DNA of 64,000 nt from a virus, in the IMG/VR virus record IMGVR_UViG_3300027899_000014, positions 1 through 64,000 of that record. The stretch is one strand, 5' to 3'. A program made the position numbers and the translations under genes. The notes under the pieces are model-generated. The model was given only the letters and a program-made list of their open reading frames with translations. It did no database searches and was not told the DNA's origin. This document shows positions 1 through 6,777 of this stretch, piece after piece; position 1 is the stretch's first letter, and each line of letters opens with the position of its first letter.

Positions 1-270
1 TGATGCAAGAAATGATGTATAGTTAATAAGATCTAATGCAGAATCTTCGACTGATTCATAATTGACTTTACCACCTGCTTCCATAGTTTCAAGTACTGAT
101 ACCATTCTTAGATACTTGCCATGAATAGTATCCATAATAGACCATACACCATGGACGTAATAATCTGCCTGTTGAACTCTAGAAACTGAGTTATTATAAT
201 CTTGGCCCTTTTTCTCCTGAATTTCGGCCGCTTCTAATAAAATATTTGCTGAAGGTCTTGTATATGTCAT
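1..270 (-). CDS. Nucleotide modification associated domain 1 (Nmad1/DUF1599) protein, 3' end missing
   Basis: Ninety codons are visible from ATG at 270, and the gene runs off the left edge of the window. The visible protein has an early EKKGQDY segment, then WSIMDTIHGKYLRM and NYESVEDSALDLINYTSFL. That pattern of a lysine-glycine-aspartate turn, a helix with K-x-x-R-M and an E-D-x-x-x-D-L-I-N-Y helix is typical of the Nmad1 (DUF1599) family common in T4-like phages, which is thought to act on modified nucleotides. The next upstream gene stops 2 bp before this start, so the two are probably cotranscribed. Family assignment is by motif recognition only; the exact reaction is unknown. Confidence 0.7.
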   Translation of the reverse strand, partial: MTYTRPSANILLEAAEIQEKKGQDYNNSVSRVQQADYYVHGVWSIMDTIHGKYLRMVSVLETMEAGGKVNYESVEDSALDLINYTSFLAS

Positions 271-272
271 AA

Positions 273-731
273 TTATCTCTTAAATTGCTTTGCTTGTGAA
301 AGGGATCTCATTTCTTCTGCTAATATAGGATCATGTTCAGTATGAATAAGAATCATTTTGTTTATATCCCACCCTATTTTTTTTAAACTAGGTGAATATG
401 CAGTTGCATAAGTTTCATATGTTATATAATCTCTAGGATCTGTGCAATGCCAAATTTTAATATCATTAGTAGAATCATACTCTACAAAATATAAATTTTC
501 AACATTTAAACATTTTGATTTATTATTATTGTCAATATCATCAATACTAAAATAAGGCATTTTCCAATTAGGATGCCTATTTTGAGTCTTTACTTCAAAG
601 TCTTCACCATTTGGTAAAACTCCATCTTTAACCATATCATATTCATTTTCAGATAAAACTCCATTTAATATTTTAGCAACTAAGTTTTCACCTATATCAC
701 CTAATCTTTTATTTTTTTCTTTATTGGTCAT
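273..731 (-). CDS. Hypothetical protein, possible PD-(D/E)XK nuclease fold
   Basis: A 152-residue protein. An in-frame ATG lies 15 bases upstream (746), but I chose 731 because the leader before it (GAG, then TATATTATG) matches the leader shared by other early genes here. The N-terminal helix contains G-x-x-G-E, followed by an acidic loop and DFEVKT. This order (helix Glu, Asp, then E-x-K) fits the core of PD-(D/E)XK nucleases, so a DNA-cleaving or DNA-repair role is conceivable. That is inference from a short motif and I do not recognise the family. It is the first gene after a sigma-70-like promoter at 765-792 and probably forms an operon with the Nmad1-like gene. Confidence 0.55.
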   Translation of the reverse strand: MTNKEKNKRLGDIGENLVAKILNGVLSENEYDMVKDGVLPNGEDFEVKTQNRHPNWKMPYFSIDDIDNNNKSKCLNVENLYFVEYDSTNDIKIWHCTDPRDYITYETYATAYSPSLKKIGWDINKMILIHTEHDPILAEEMRSLSQAKQFKR

Positions 732-764
732 AATATAATTTCTCATTAGTTTAGTTATGGATCT

Positions 765-792
765 ATTATAACATAAATCCAGGCAAGGTAAA
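765..792 (-). promoter_or_regulatory. Sigma-70-like promoter (early type)
   Basis: Read on the minus strand: TTTACC, 16 bp, TATAAT, with the -10 followed by AGATCCATAAACTAA. The same -10 extension recurs at several other genes in the window. It drives the 273-731 gene. Confidence 0.65.
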
Positions 793-799
793 CATTTTT

Positions 800-1762
800 T
801 TACATATTTTTATAAGCAAATTCAATAGCTCTACTTGCTTCAGTATTCAAAGGACGTTTGGCATAGATATTAGATGTTTCTCTATCTAACTCTAAAATTA
901 ACTGAACAATTTCATATTCAGTTATGGGATACTGTTTCTTAACTGCAAAGCAGGCAATTGAAGTCATAAGTTTATAAATCATAGAATATCGACCTGTACC
1001 ATCCATACCTGATATAGATTTATATTCAGTGACCAATTTATGATTAACAAATGGACAATCTTTATATGAATTCCAATTATAATCTCTTTTAGTTTCTTCT
1101 AACTTAGCTTTTCGATGACTAATAACCTCATCTCTTAAATCATCTGGTAATCTATCAATGAACGAATTACTATTAACAGGTGCAGTGAATTCATATTTAC
1201 ACATTAACTCTGTAGGATCAACATAGGCACCACGATTGCTAAAGATAAAGTTATTAGCACCAGGGTATTGCGCAGGGACGTAATACATTCTACTGAGGTC
1301 TTTAGTTTGGAGATCTCCCATGCATCCAAATTCAGAGTTGAGTGCGAACCAGAAGTGTTTGATTTCACTCGAGTCAACAAGTCGAGTAAGTGGGAACACG
1401 AGTCTAAACTTCGGCCATGCAATAGTGCTGCTTGCAGTACTATAACAAATGTAATCCCAATTACCATACCGCCTATAAAGTTCATCTTCTAAATTTCCTT
1501 CAAATTCATGTGTATCTACATCGATAGCTGCCCACATGCCCCAATTTAGTACATTTGCATTAGCTCGTGTAGTACCAGTTGTATAGGTTGCAGGTGAAAT
1601 AAGAGGTGAAGTCTTTTTAGAGAATTCACCTCGTTTTGCTTTGTACCCATTTAAAGTTGAGAGATGATATAACGATCTCTCAAATTCTTCAAATGTTTTA
1701 AAGTCAACTCGAGTATCAGTTTTATTATCAAAGATACTCTTGAAAACTGTTAGTGAATACAT
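800..1762 (-). CDS. Archaeo-eukaryotic primase (AEP)-like DNA primase
   Basis: A 320-residue protein. Residues 78-83 (WAAIDVD) give the D-x-D metal site of AEP/PrimPol enzymes. Residues about 108-125 (STASS, then KFRLVFPL) match the strand after the second motif, and SRMYYVPAQYPG (157-168) matches the S-R-x-x-Y-x-P signature of phage and plasmid primase-polymerases. The C-terminal 80 residues look like a PriCT-type helical domain. It would make primers for lagging-strand synthesis. Its position in the same block as gp41 helicase supports this, and no DnaG-like gp61 primase is seen in the window. ATG at 1762 lies against the stop of the MazG-like gene, suggesting translational coupling. Not every catalytic residue can be assigned by eye. 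Confidence 0.65.
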   Translation of the reverse strand: MYSLTVFKSIFDNKTDTRVDFKTFEEFERSLYHLSTLNGYKAKRGEFSKKTSPLISPATYTTGTTRANANVLNWGMWAAIDVDTHEFEGNLEDELYRRYGNWDYICYSTASSTIAWPKFRLVFPLTRLVDSSEIKHFWFALNSEFGCMGDLQTKDLSRMYYVPAQYPGANNFIFSNRGAYVDPTELMCKYEFTAPVNSNSFIDRLPDDLRDEVISHRKAKLEETKRDYNWNSYKDCPFVNHKLVTEYKSISGMDGTGRYSMIYKLMTSIACFAVKKQYPITEYEIVQLILELDRETSNIYAKRPLNTEASRAIEFAYKNM

Positions 1763-1764
1763 TA

Positions 1765-2166
1765 TTAATCAAAAACCTGTGCAAACAATCCAACATTGCC
1801 AACGTGCGTAGGCGCGATCCAACCAGTTGGTTTCAGTAAATCCGGAAGTCCCCATGGATTTGGTCTACCTTCTTTAATACCTACTTCTTTTACTAAATTA
1901 GCTACTAGAACTCTATCCCATGCTTCGTATGGATCTACTCCATAAGTATCTAATGTACCTATTGCAAATACAATTAAATCTACTAAAGCATCTACAGCAT
2001 CATCTGCATTTTTAGCTTCTTTTAATTCATCTAATTCTTCTTGTAGACAACCAATTCTAAATTCTAGAAACTTCTTAAGTTTTTCATCATCAAAATTTTT
2101 AACAACTTCATTAACACCAAACTGTTCATGCATTAACGCGATATCTCTTACCCAATTATAACTCAT
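1765..2166 (-). CDS. MazG-like / phosphoribosyl-ATP pyrophosphohydrolase-like NTP pyrophosphatase
   Basis: A 133-residue protein. ATG at 2166 is preceded by GGAG seven bases upstream; a longer frame begins with TTG and is less likely. The sequence has the all-alpha NTP pyrophosphatase signature: LQEELDELKEA (E-E-x-x-E) followed by VDALVDLIVFAIGTL (D-x-x-x-D). The C-terminal KEGRPNPWGLPDLLKP block is typical of the phage branch of this family. Such enzymes hydrolyse nucleoside triphosphates to monophosphates and are thought to alter nucleotide pools or alarmones during infection. It is transcribed from the promoter at 2189-2216 ahead of the primase gene. Confidence 0.75.
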   Translation of the reverse strand: MSYNWVRDIALMHEQFGVNEVVKNFDDEKLKKFLEFRIGCLQEELDELKEAKNADDAVDALVDLIVFAIGTLDTYGVDPYEAWDRVLVANLVKEVGIKEGRPNPWGLPDLLKPTGWIAPTHVGNVGLFAQVFD

Positions 2167-2188
2167 ATTATTCTCCAATTAAAAATCT

Positions 2189-2216
2189 ATTATATCACAT
2201 TTTCCTAAAAAGTAAA
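2189..2216 (-). promoter_or_regulatory. Sigma-70-like promoter
   Basis: Minus-strand TTTACT, 16 bp, TATAAT, followed by AGATTT. It overlaps the last codons of gp41 and would start the MazG-like and primase operon. Confidence 0.6.
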
Positions 2217-3584
2217 ACCCTTTGTTTCAATTTGTGACTTTTTATTTCGCTCAACCAAGAATTGAGTTGCTGGTTGCCCGCTCTCAGAAATATCCTTTTG
2301 AGCAGATTCTTCTACATCATATAGTTTCATTCTAGATCTATCAACTCCTATAACAAATCGTTTATAATAACCAGGATCTGCGTACCTATTCTTAAGTTGC
2401 TTAACCATTATTTGGTTTAAGTTTTCAAGTTCTTCTGTAGCAATTAAAGCAAACATCATATCAGCAGTTGCAGGTAAACCAAACGATTCTGAAGTATCTG
2501 TTAATTCTACATCAGTGTTACCAAAACCACCTCGAGTTGTTTGGGTTGCACTTAACAAAGGTACATCATATTCAACTGCAAGACCTCTAAGTTCTTCAGC
2601 TATCGATTTAACATAAGTGTATGAATTAACACCTGAACCATTTTTAATACGTGAAGAGCAACAGATATTTAAATAATCGATAATTATCATATCAGGTTTG
2701 AAGTTACGTTTGATCTTCAATTCTTCTAATAAAGCCTTAAAATGACCTGAATGGGCAGTTGAAGTTGGATATTGTTTAACTATAAGTTTACCGGAAGTCT
2801 TCTTAATCAATTTATTAATACGATTATTATATGTAGGCAAATCTATTGTAGCCATCTCATTCATATTCATATTAAGAAGATTGGCATCAATACGTTCAGC
2901 AATACGTTCTTCTGCCATTTCCATAGTAATATACAAAACATTCTTATTTTGTAGAAGACTGGATGCTGCAACATGACACATGAATAATGATTTTCCCACA
3001 GCAGTTCCAGCAAGTATGATATTCAGAGTCTTTTTAGATAATCCACCCTTTGTAATTTTATTAAAGATATCAAGATCAAATGGAATCTTTTCTTCAACTC
3101 TATGATAGAAATCATATCGTTCTTGATAATCTTCGAGATAATCATGACCTACAGAAGAATCAAAACTTACTGCTAATGCATCTGATAAAAGACTTGGTAT
3201 AGCATCTTCAGTTTTGTCCTTATGTTTACCTTCTACAATATCATAAGCATCAATGATCGCATTAATAACGGCTCTATTTTTACAGAATTTTTCTGTATTA
3301 TCATAAAGCCATTGTTCATTATCAGTTTTAAAGGTTAACTCATTGATATATTTTTCAATATCCTGTAATTGGTTATCACGCAATTCAGATCTATTACTAA
3401 TCTGAATTGCTAATATGTCAAGAGTTATTGTTGAATTATATTGATCAAAAAAATTAATAATTTCTTGTGAGATTACTTTTTCATACTGATCATTAAAATA
3501 TTCAAGTTTAATGAATGGAATAACTTTTCGTGCATAAGTCTCATTGTGTATCAGATTGCTCAATATAGTCTGTGTTATCGTCAT
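2205..3584 (-). CDS. 41: Replicative DNA helicase, T4 gp41 (DnaB-like)
   Basis: A 459-residue protein from the ATG at 3584, which has GGCGGA a few bases upstream; an in-frame ATG 27 bases further out has no clear ribosome site and would deepen the overlap with the preceding gene. The N-terminus (TQTILSNLIHNETYARKVIPF) resembles that of T4 gp41. The RecA-like core contains Walker A AGTAVGKS (about 192-199), Walker B MIIIDYL and the DRSRMKLYDVEE segment near the end. Length matches T4 gp41 (475). This is the hexameric 5'-3' helicase of the phage replisome, working with the primase, gp43 and gp45. Unlike uvsX next door, it carries no intein. Confidence 0.93.
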   Translation of the reverse strand: MTITQTILSNLIHNETYARKVIPFIKLEYFNDQYEKVISQEIINFFDQYNSTITLDILAIQISNRSELRDNQLQDIEKYINELTFKTDNEQWLYDNTEKFCKNRAVINAIIDAYDIVEGKHKDKTEDAIPSLLSDALAVSFDSSVGHDYLEDYQERYDFYHRVEEKIPFDLDIFNKITKGGLSKKTLNIILAGTAVGKSLFMCHVAASSLLQNKNVLYITMEMAEERIAERIDANLLNMNMNEMATIDLPTYNNRINKLIKKTSGKLIVKQYPTSTAHSGHFKALLEELKIKRNFKPDMIIIDYLNICCSSRIKNGSGVNSYTYVKSIAEELRGLAVEYDVPLLSATQTTRGGFGNTDVELTDTSESFGLPATADMMFALIATEELENLNQIMVKQLKNRYADPGYYKRFVIGVDRSRMKLYDVEESAQKDISESGQPATQFLVERNKKSQIETKGFTF

Positions 3585-3891
3585 CAATTCCGCCTGTGTA
3601 TGTAATATCATTATTAGATAATTGGTGTACGATTAACTCTATAAGAAAATCTCCAATGTATTTCTCGAACTCATCTACATTATATTCTATTCCTGCATTA
3701 TCGTAAACGTCATAATCAAAACTTATTACACATTTTTCTTCTTCTAAGACATCTTCAGGAAATTGAACTTTACCATAACTAAAAACTATACCTGCATAGG
3801 GTGCATCTGTTAACTTAATTGCTGAAAGACCTTTATCACTATGGCTTTCTACAATTACATGACCAACTAAAAACTGAAAATCATCATTCAC
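3541..3891 (-). CDS. Hypothetical protein between uvsX and gp41
   Basis: A 116-residue acidic protein starting at GTG (3891) with GGAG six bases upstream. It overlaps the end of the UvsX C-half gene by 8 bp and runs 44 bp into the start of gp41, so the three are translationally linked. No domain is recognised. The sequence alternates predicted strands (FLVGHVIVES, CVISFDYDV) with an acidic tail. Small genes of unknown function at this place are common in T4-like phages. Confidence 0.6.
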   Translation of the reverse strand: MNDDFQFLVGHVIVESHSDKGLSAIKLTDAPYAGIVFSYGKVQFPEDVLEEEKCVISFDYDVYDNAGIEYNVDEFEKYIGDFLIELIVHQLSNNDITYTGGIDDDNTDYIEQSDTQ

Positions 3892-4483
3892 TATCTTCTC
3901 CTAAATCATCTTCAATTAATGCCAATTCTTCTTCAATAGATTCATCTGATATAATAGCACCATTTGAAATCTGATAATTAATTTTAATCCAATCTTGGAA
4001 ACTAGTACTTGATATAATAGGTAACCAAAAGTCTTTAGTGTCAGTATCTTTTATACGATACTTTTTATCTTCAACCTCACCAGTATCTCTATTAACTTTG
4101 GAATACCAACCATTACTTGGTTTGATTACATGACCTGATTCTAAAGCCATTTCTAATAAGCCAGACCATTTGCTAATACCACCTTCAAACTTAACAGTAA
4201 CAGGTATCTTTGATTTTTCGCGTGAATGTCTAGACTTCTCTACATTGATGATGAAGTTATAACCTGCCAATTCAGTTCCATCTTTTTCTTGTTGACGACC
4301 AAGTATAAAGATGTTATCAGCCGAAAGGTATATACCTGATCCACCTGATACTACTGGCTTACTATACATCTCTTGTGTATTATGCGAAATTATTCCATTC
4401 TTTAATATATAATCATGTGTTGGAGTCTCAATATCATAAACATCTGCTCTTCTAGTATTAAATTTAATCGATTTTATTTTCAT
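3884..4483 (-). CDS. uvsX: UvsX recombinase C-terminal half with N-terminal split-intein (IntC) segment
   Basis: The 199-residue product starts at ATG 4483, preceded by TAGGAG with ideal spacing; the frame is open further upstream but those codons overlap the endonuclease gene. Residues 1-35 are a C-terminal split-intein fragment ending in IISHN (block G). Residue 36 is Thr, the +1 nucleophile. From TQEMYSKPVVSGG onward the sequence is the T4 UvsX C-terminal region, which in T4 continues directly from NHTYE. Trans-splicing with the 5291-6154 product would join NHIYM to TQEMYSK and give a 362-residue RecA-like strand-exchange protein. The acidic C-terminus is typical of UvsX. Confidence 0.92.
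   Translation of the reverse strand: MKIKSIKFNTRRADVYDIETPTHDYILKNGIISHNTQEMYSKPVVSGGSGIYLSADNIFILGRQQEKDGTELAGYNFIINVEKSRHSREKSKIPVTVKFEGGISKWSGLLEMALESGHVIKPSNGWYSKVNRDTGEVEDKKYRIKDTDTKDFWLPIISSTSFQDWIKINYQISNGAIISDESIEEELALIEDDLGEDSE
4379..4483 (-). other. Split intein C-fragment (IntC, 35 residues) in uvsX
   Basis: Contains block F (DVYDIETPTHDYIL) and block G (GIISHN) with the terminal Asn followed by extein Thr. Size and split position match canonical split inteins (about 90 N plus 35 C). Confidence 0.9.
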
Positions 4484-5252
4484 TTTTACTCCTACAATTA
4501 TCAAAATGCCAACGTTTACCACCAACTTCTTTATTACAATGCGGACATAATAAAATTTTATGTACCCAAGTTTTACCAAATACTGGATTTAATTCACCAA
4601 TTCTACTTCCAGTTTTCAATGTTCTTGATGCATAATCCATAGATTTTACCGAATTTATCCTACAAGTTTCTTGTTCTTTTGTAAATTTAGATCTACCTAT
4701 TTTTTGACTTCTGCATTTAAGATCATATTGGCCTTGTTTAAAAATATCACTTAAATTATTATTGTCTGAATATTGTTGTAAAGACTTTGTCACAAAATAG
4801 CGTTTTATATCAAATTTTTCTGCTATAGTATTATAATGTAGTTTTTCATTAATAAATAAGTGCCATATTGTTTTTGAAATATCGTCATAATTTTTAAATC
4901 CTGCTAATATCGCAATTTTATCTTTCTTGTCTACATAAGATTTTGATATTGATTTGCCAACCAAAATATTTGATTTTTTTCTTATCCAACCATATACTTT
5001 ATTATTAGTCACCCCGCATCTTTTGCTCATCAATTTGCAGGCTGACCATAAACCTATATTATCTGGATTCATTTTTGCTAGAAGTTGATGTGCTACATAA
5101 TGTTCTTCAGCAGTTAATTCACAAATATTTTCCTCATCATCAGTACCACCTACACATCTAGGAACAATGTGGTGTTTTTCAATATACCCAATAAGTTTTG
5201 TTCTATTTTTTGCTCTATTAATTAATAATTCATAATGCTTTAAATAATCCAT
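4464..5252 (-). CDS. HNH homing endonuclease inside fractured uvsX
   Basis: A 262-residue free-standing endonuclease gene between the two uvsX halves. Near the N-terminus it has HHIVPRCVGGTDDEENI followed by LTAEEHYVAHQLLAK, the H-H, N, H arrangement of HNH nucleases of the phage homing type. A Cys/His pair near the C-terminus (LCPHCNKEV, then HFDNC) looks like a zinc finger. AAAGGA precedes ATG 5252. The stop overlaps the start of the UvsX C-half gene by 20 bp. A late-type box (5285-5292) precedes it. The presumed role is to cut intein-less uvsX alleles and spread the split intein. Confidence 0.88.
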   Translation of the reverse strand: MDYLKHYELLINRAKNRTKLIGYIEKHHIVPRCVGGTDDEENICELTAEEHYVAHQLLAKMNPDNIGLWSACKLMSKRCGVTNNKVYGWIRKKSNILVGKSISKSYVDKKDKIAILAGFKNYDDISKTIWHLFINEKLHYNTIAEKFDIKRYFVTKSLQQYSDNNNLSDIFKQGQYDLKCRSQKIGRSKFTKEQETCRINSVKSMDYASRTLKTGSRIGELNPVFGKTWVHKILLCPHCNKEVGGKRWHFDNCRSKNENKID

Positions 5253-5284
5253 ATTTTTAATTCCTTTAAAATGTATATATGATT

Positions 5285-5292
5285 TATTTATT
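5285..5292 (-). promoter_or_regulatory. T4-type late promoter box (AATAAATA)
   Basis: Minus-strand TTAATAAATAAATC spans the stop codon of the UvsX N-half gene, about 33 bp before the HNH endonuclease ATG. It would allow late expression of the endonuclease independent of uvsX. Confidence 0.45.
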
Positions 5293-6154
5293 AAAAACCT
5301 GATTTCACATCCAATTCCATTCCTTCAACTAAATCCTCAACTAAAACCCATTCACCATTTATCATAAACTTATGACCTTGAGTAAATGATAATATAGTTC
5401 CATCTTCCATTTCAATATCTGTAATAAAGGCATCTTCGTATTTAAAAACATTTGTTACTGGTTGAAGACCTTTAGTAGTTTCTACTAACATTCCTGGAAT
5501 AATATCTTTTAAGCTTATAGATCCTTTATCTGAGATAACTTCCATTTCTTCAGTTCCACACATATAGATATGATTCACTGCTACCATAGGGATATCATAC
5601 TTAACTAGATATGGAGTAATCATTCTAAAGATAGACTTCATTTGGCGAGCACGAGTCATATCTTGAGTTGACTTACCTTCAATAGCATCTTCCATTTCTT
5701 TCTTTGATGACATATTACCAAGAGAATCAATAACAAAGATAACCTTATCACCCCGTTTGATTTCTTGCAACTGATGCATTATATCAAATTTGAACTCTTC
5801 CATATTCATGATAGGTGTATGTACTACACGTTCTTTATCAATACCCAGAGAATCAAAATAAGATTCAGGAGTACCAAACTCACAATCATAGAATACCAAT
5901 ACAGATTCTGGATACTTATCCATGTAAGACTTTGCAAGGATTAATGAGAATAATGATTTGAAATGTTTACTTGGTCCACAGAATAAGGTAAGACCTGGAG
6001 TTAATCCACCATCAATTCTACCTGATAATGCAATATTAAGAGCAGGAATTGGAGTTGTTACCATATCTTTTTTAGTAAAGAACTTTGAAGATGATAATAT
6101 CGAAGAATCTTTAATCGTACTGTTCTTTTTAATTCGTTCTAATAATGCACTCAT
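5291..6154 (-). CDS. uvsX: UvsX recombinase N-terminal half with C-terminal split-intein (IntN) segment
   Basis: A 287-residue protein; ATG 6154 has GAGG upstream. Residues 1-198 are the UvsX/RecA ATPase core: Walker A region GPSKHFKS (60-67), catalytic Glu in FYDCEFGTPE (89-97), Walker B VIFVIDSLGNM (138-148) and the motif-4 strand VAVNHIYM (191-198). Residue 199 is the Cys that opens the intein. Residues 199-287 carry block A and block B, the latter with T-x-x-H (TQGHKFM). The break falls just before the DNA-binding L2 region, a functionally critical site as is usual for inteins. ATP-dependent strand exchange requires splicing to the 3884-4483 product. Confidence 0.92.
   Translation of the reverse strand: MSALLERIKKNSTIKDSSILSSSKFFTKKDMVTTPIPALNIALSGRIDGGLTPGLTLFCGPSKHFKSLFSLILAKSYMDKYPESVLVFYDCEFGTPESYFDSLGIDKERVVHTPIMNMEEFKFDIMHQLQEIKRGDKVIFVIDSLGNMSSKKEMEDAIEGKSTQDMTRARQMKSIFRMITPYLVKYDIPMVAVNHIYMCGTEEMEVISDKGSISLKDIIPGMLVETTKGLQPVTNVFKYEDAFITDIEMEDGTILSFTQGHKFMINGEWVLVEDLVEGMELDVKSGF
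5294..5560 (-). other. Split intein N-fragment (IntN, 89 residues) in uvsX
   Basis: Starts with CGTEEMEVISDKGSISLKDI (block A), contains DIEMEDGTILSFTQGHKF (block B, Thr and His present) and ends at a stop after LDVKSGF. No endonuclease domain is present in the fragment. Confidence 0.9.
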
Positions 6155-6184
6155 TAATTACCTCATTTGTTAATTTATTCTACT

Positions 6185-6213
6185 ATTATACCATACAATT
6201 TACAATTTGTAAA
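6185..6213 (-). promoter_or_regulatory. Sigma-70-like promoter for the uvsX block
   Basis: Minus-strand TTTACA, 17 bp, TATAAT, about 30 bp before the UvsX N-half ATG. This is one of the closest consensus matches in the window. Confidence 0.7.
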
Positions 6214-6219
6214 CTATTA

Positions 6220-6777
6220 TTATGGATTATTTTTGGAATGAGGTACATCAAATACAAAAGTAATTCTTACACAATCACCTATATTTTCTGTTCCATGTTC
6301 TAACTTATTATTGAACCAAAGTAATGTTCCAGGTTCTACTATGACAGACTCATCTCCAACTGAATATCGATAAGTTCCTTGGATTGCTAGATGGTATCTA
6401 TCTCTTGTAAGATAATAATTTCCAATATCAATGTGTTTGCCTACACACCCTCCAATAGGCAAAGATAAAAATCCGCAACGACTAAACTTTTTGAAATTAC
6501 GTTTTAAAAATCCAACTATCTCAGTATGTCTTTTATATGCTGGAGTTTCCACACAAATATCGGTATCACCAACATATTGATCTATAGTTTCAATAGAACC
6601 CATTACTAATTGTAGAACTCCGGCTTGAACCTCAGGAAACCCTCTGTCGAGCATAGACAATGCTCCTTCCATTGTCTTTTGTGCTCCCCAATCATTGGGG
6701 TATTTTTCTAATTGCTTTAATATCTTTGAGACATTAATTCCAGTTTTGATTATTCTAATATTATCCAAAAAATTCAT
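6220..6777 (-). CDS. Aspartyl/asparaginyl beta-hydroxylase-like 2OG-Fe(II) oxygenase
   Basis: A 185-residue protein with the double-stranded beta-helix signature: GKHIDIGNYY gives H115-x-D117, LEHGTEN gives the distal H161, and R171 in RITFVFDV is positioned to bind 2-oxoglutarate. RYHLAIQGTY and EPGTLLWFNNKLEHG match the Asp_Arg_Hydrox family. The enzyme would use Fe(II), oxygen and 2-oxoglutarate to hydroxylate a substrate that cannot be predicted. Its start overlaps the gp43 stop by 17 bp, so it is translated with the polymerase. 2OG oxygenases are frequent cargo of marine T4-like phages. Confidence 0.75.
   Translation of the reverse strand: MNFLDNIRIIKTGINVSKILKQLEKYPNDWGAQKTMEGALSMLDRGFPEVQAGVLQLVMGSIETIDQYVGDTDICVETPAYKRHTEIVGFLKRNFKKFSRCGFLSLPIGGCVGKHIDIGNYYLTRDRYHLAIQGTYRYSVGDESVIVEPGTLLWFNNKLEHGTENIGDCVRITFVFDVPHSKNNP

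Noticed and set aside
2772-2954. Plus-strand frame inside gp41
   Set aside because: Antisense shadow of a well-conserved helicase gene, without a ribosome site.
4484-4579. Longer N-terminus for the UvsX C-half gene
   Set aside because: The upstream codons lie in the HNH gene and would add residues before the intein; ATG 4483 has a strong TAGGAG site and matches known IntC starts.
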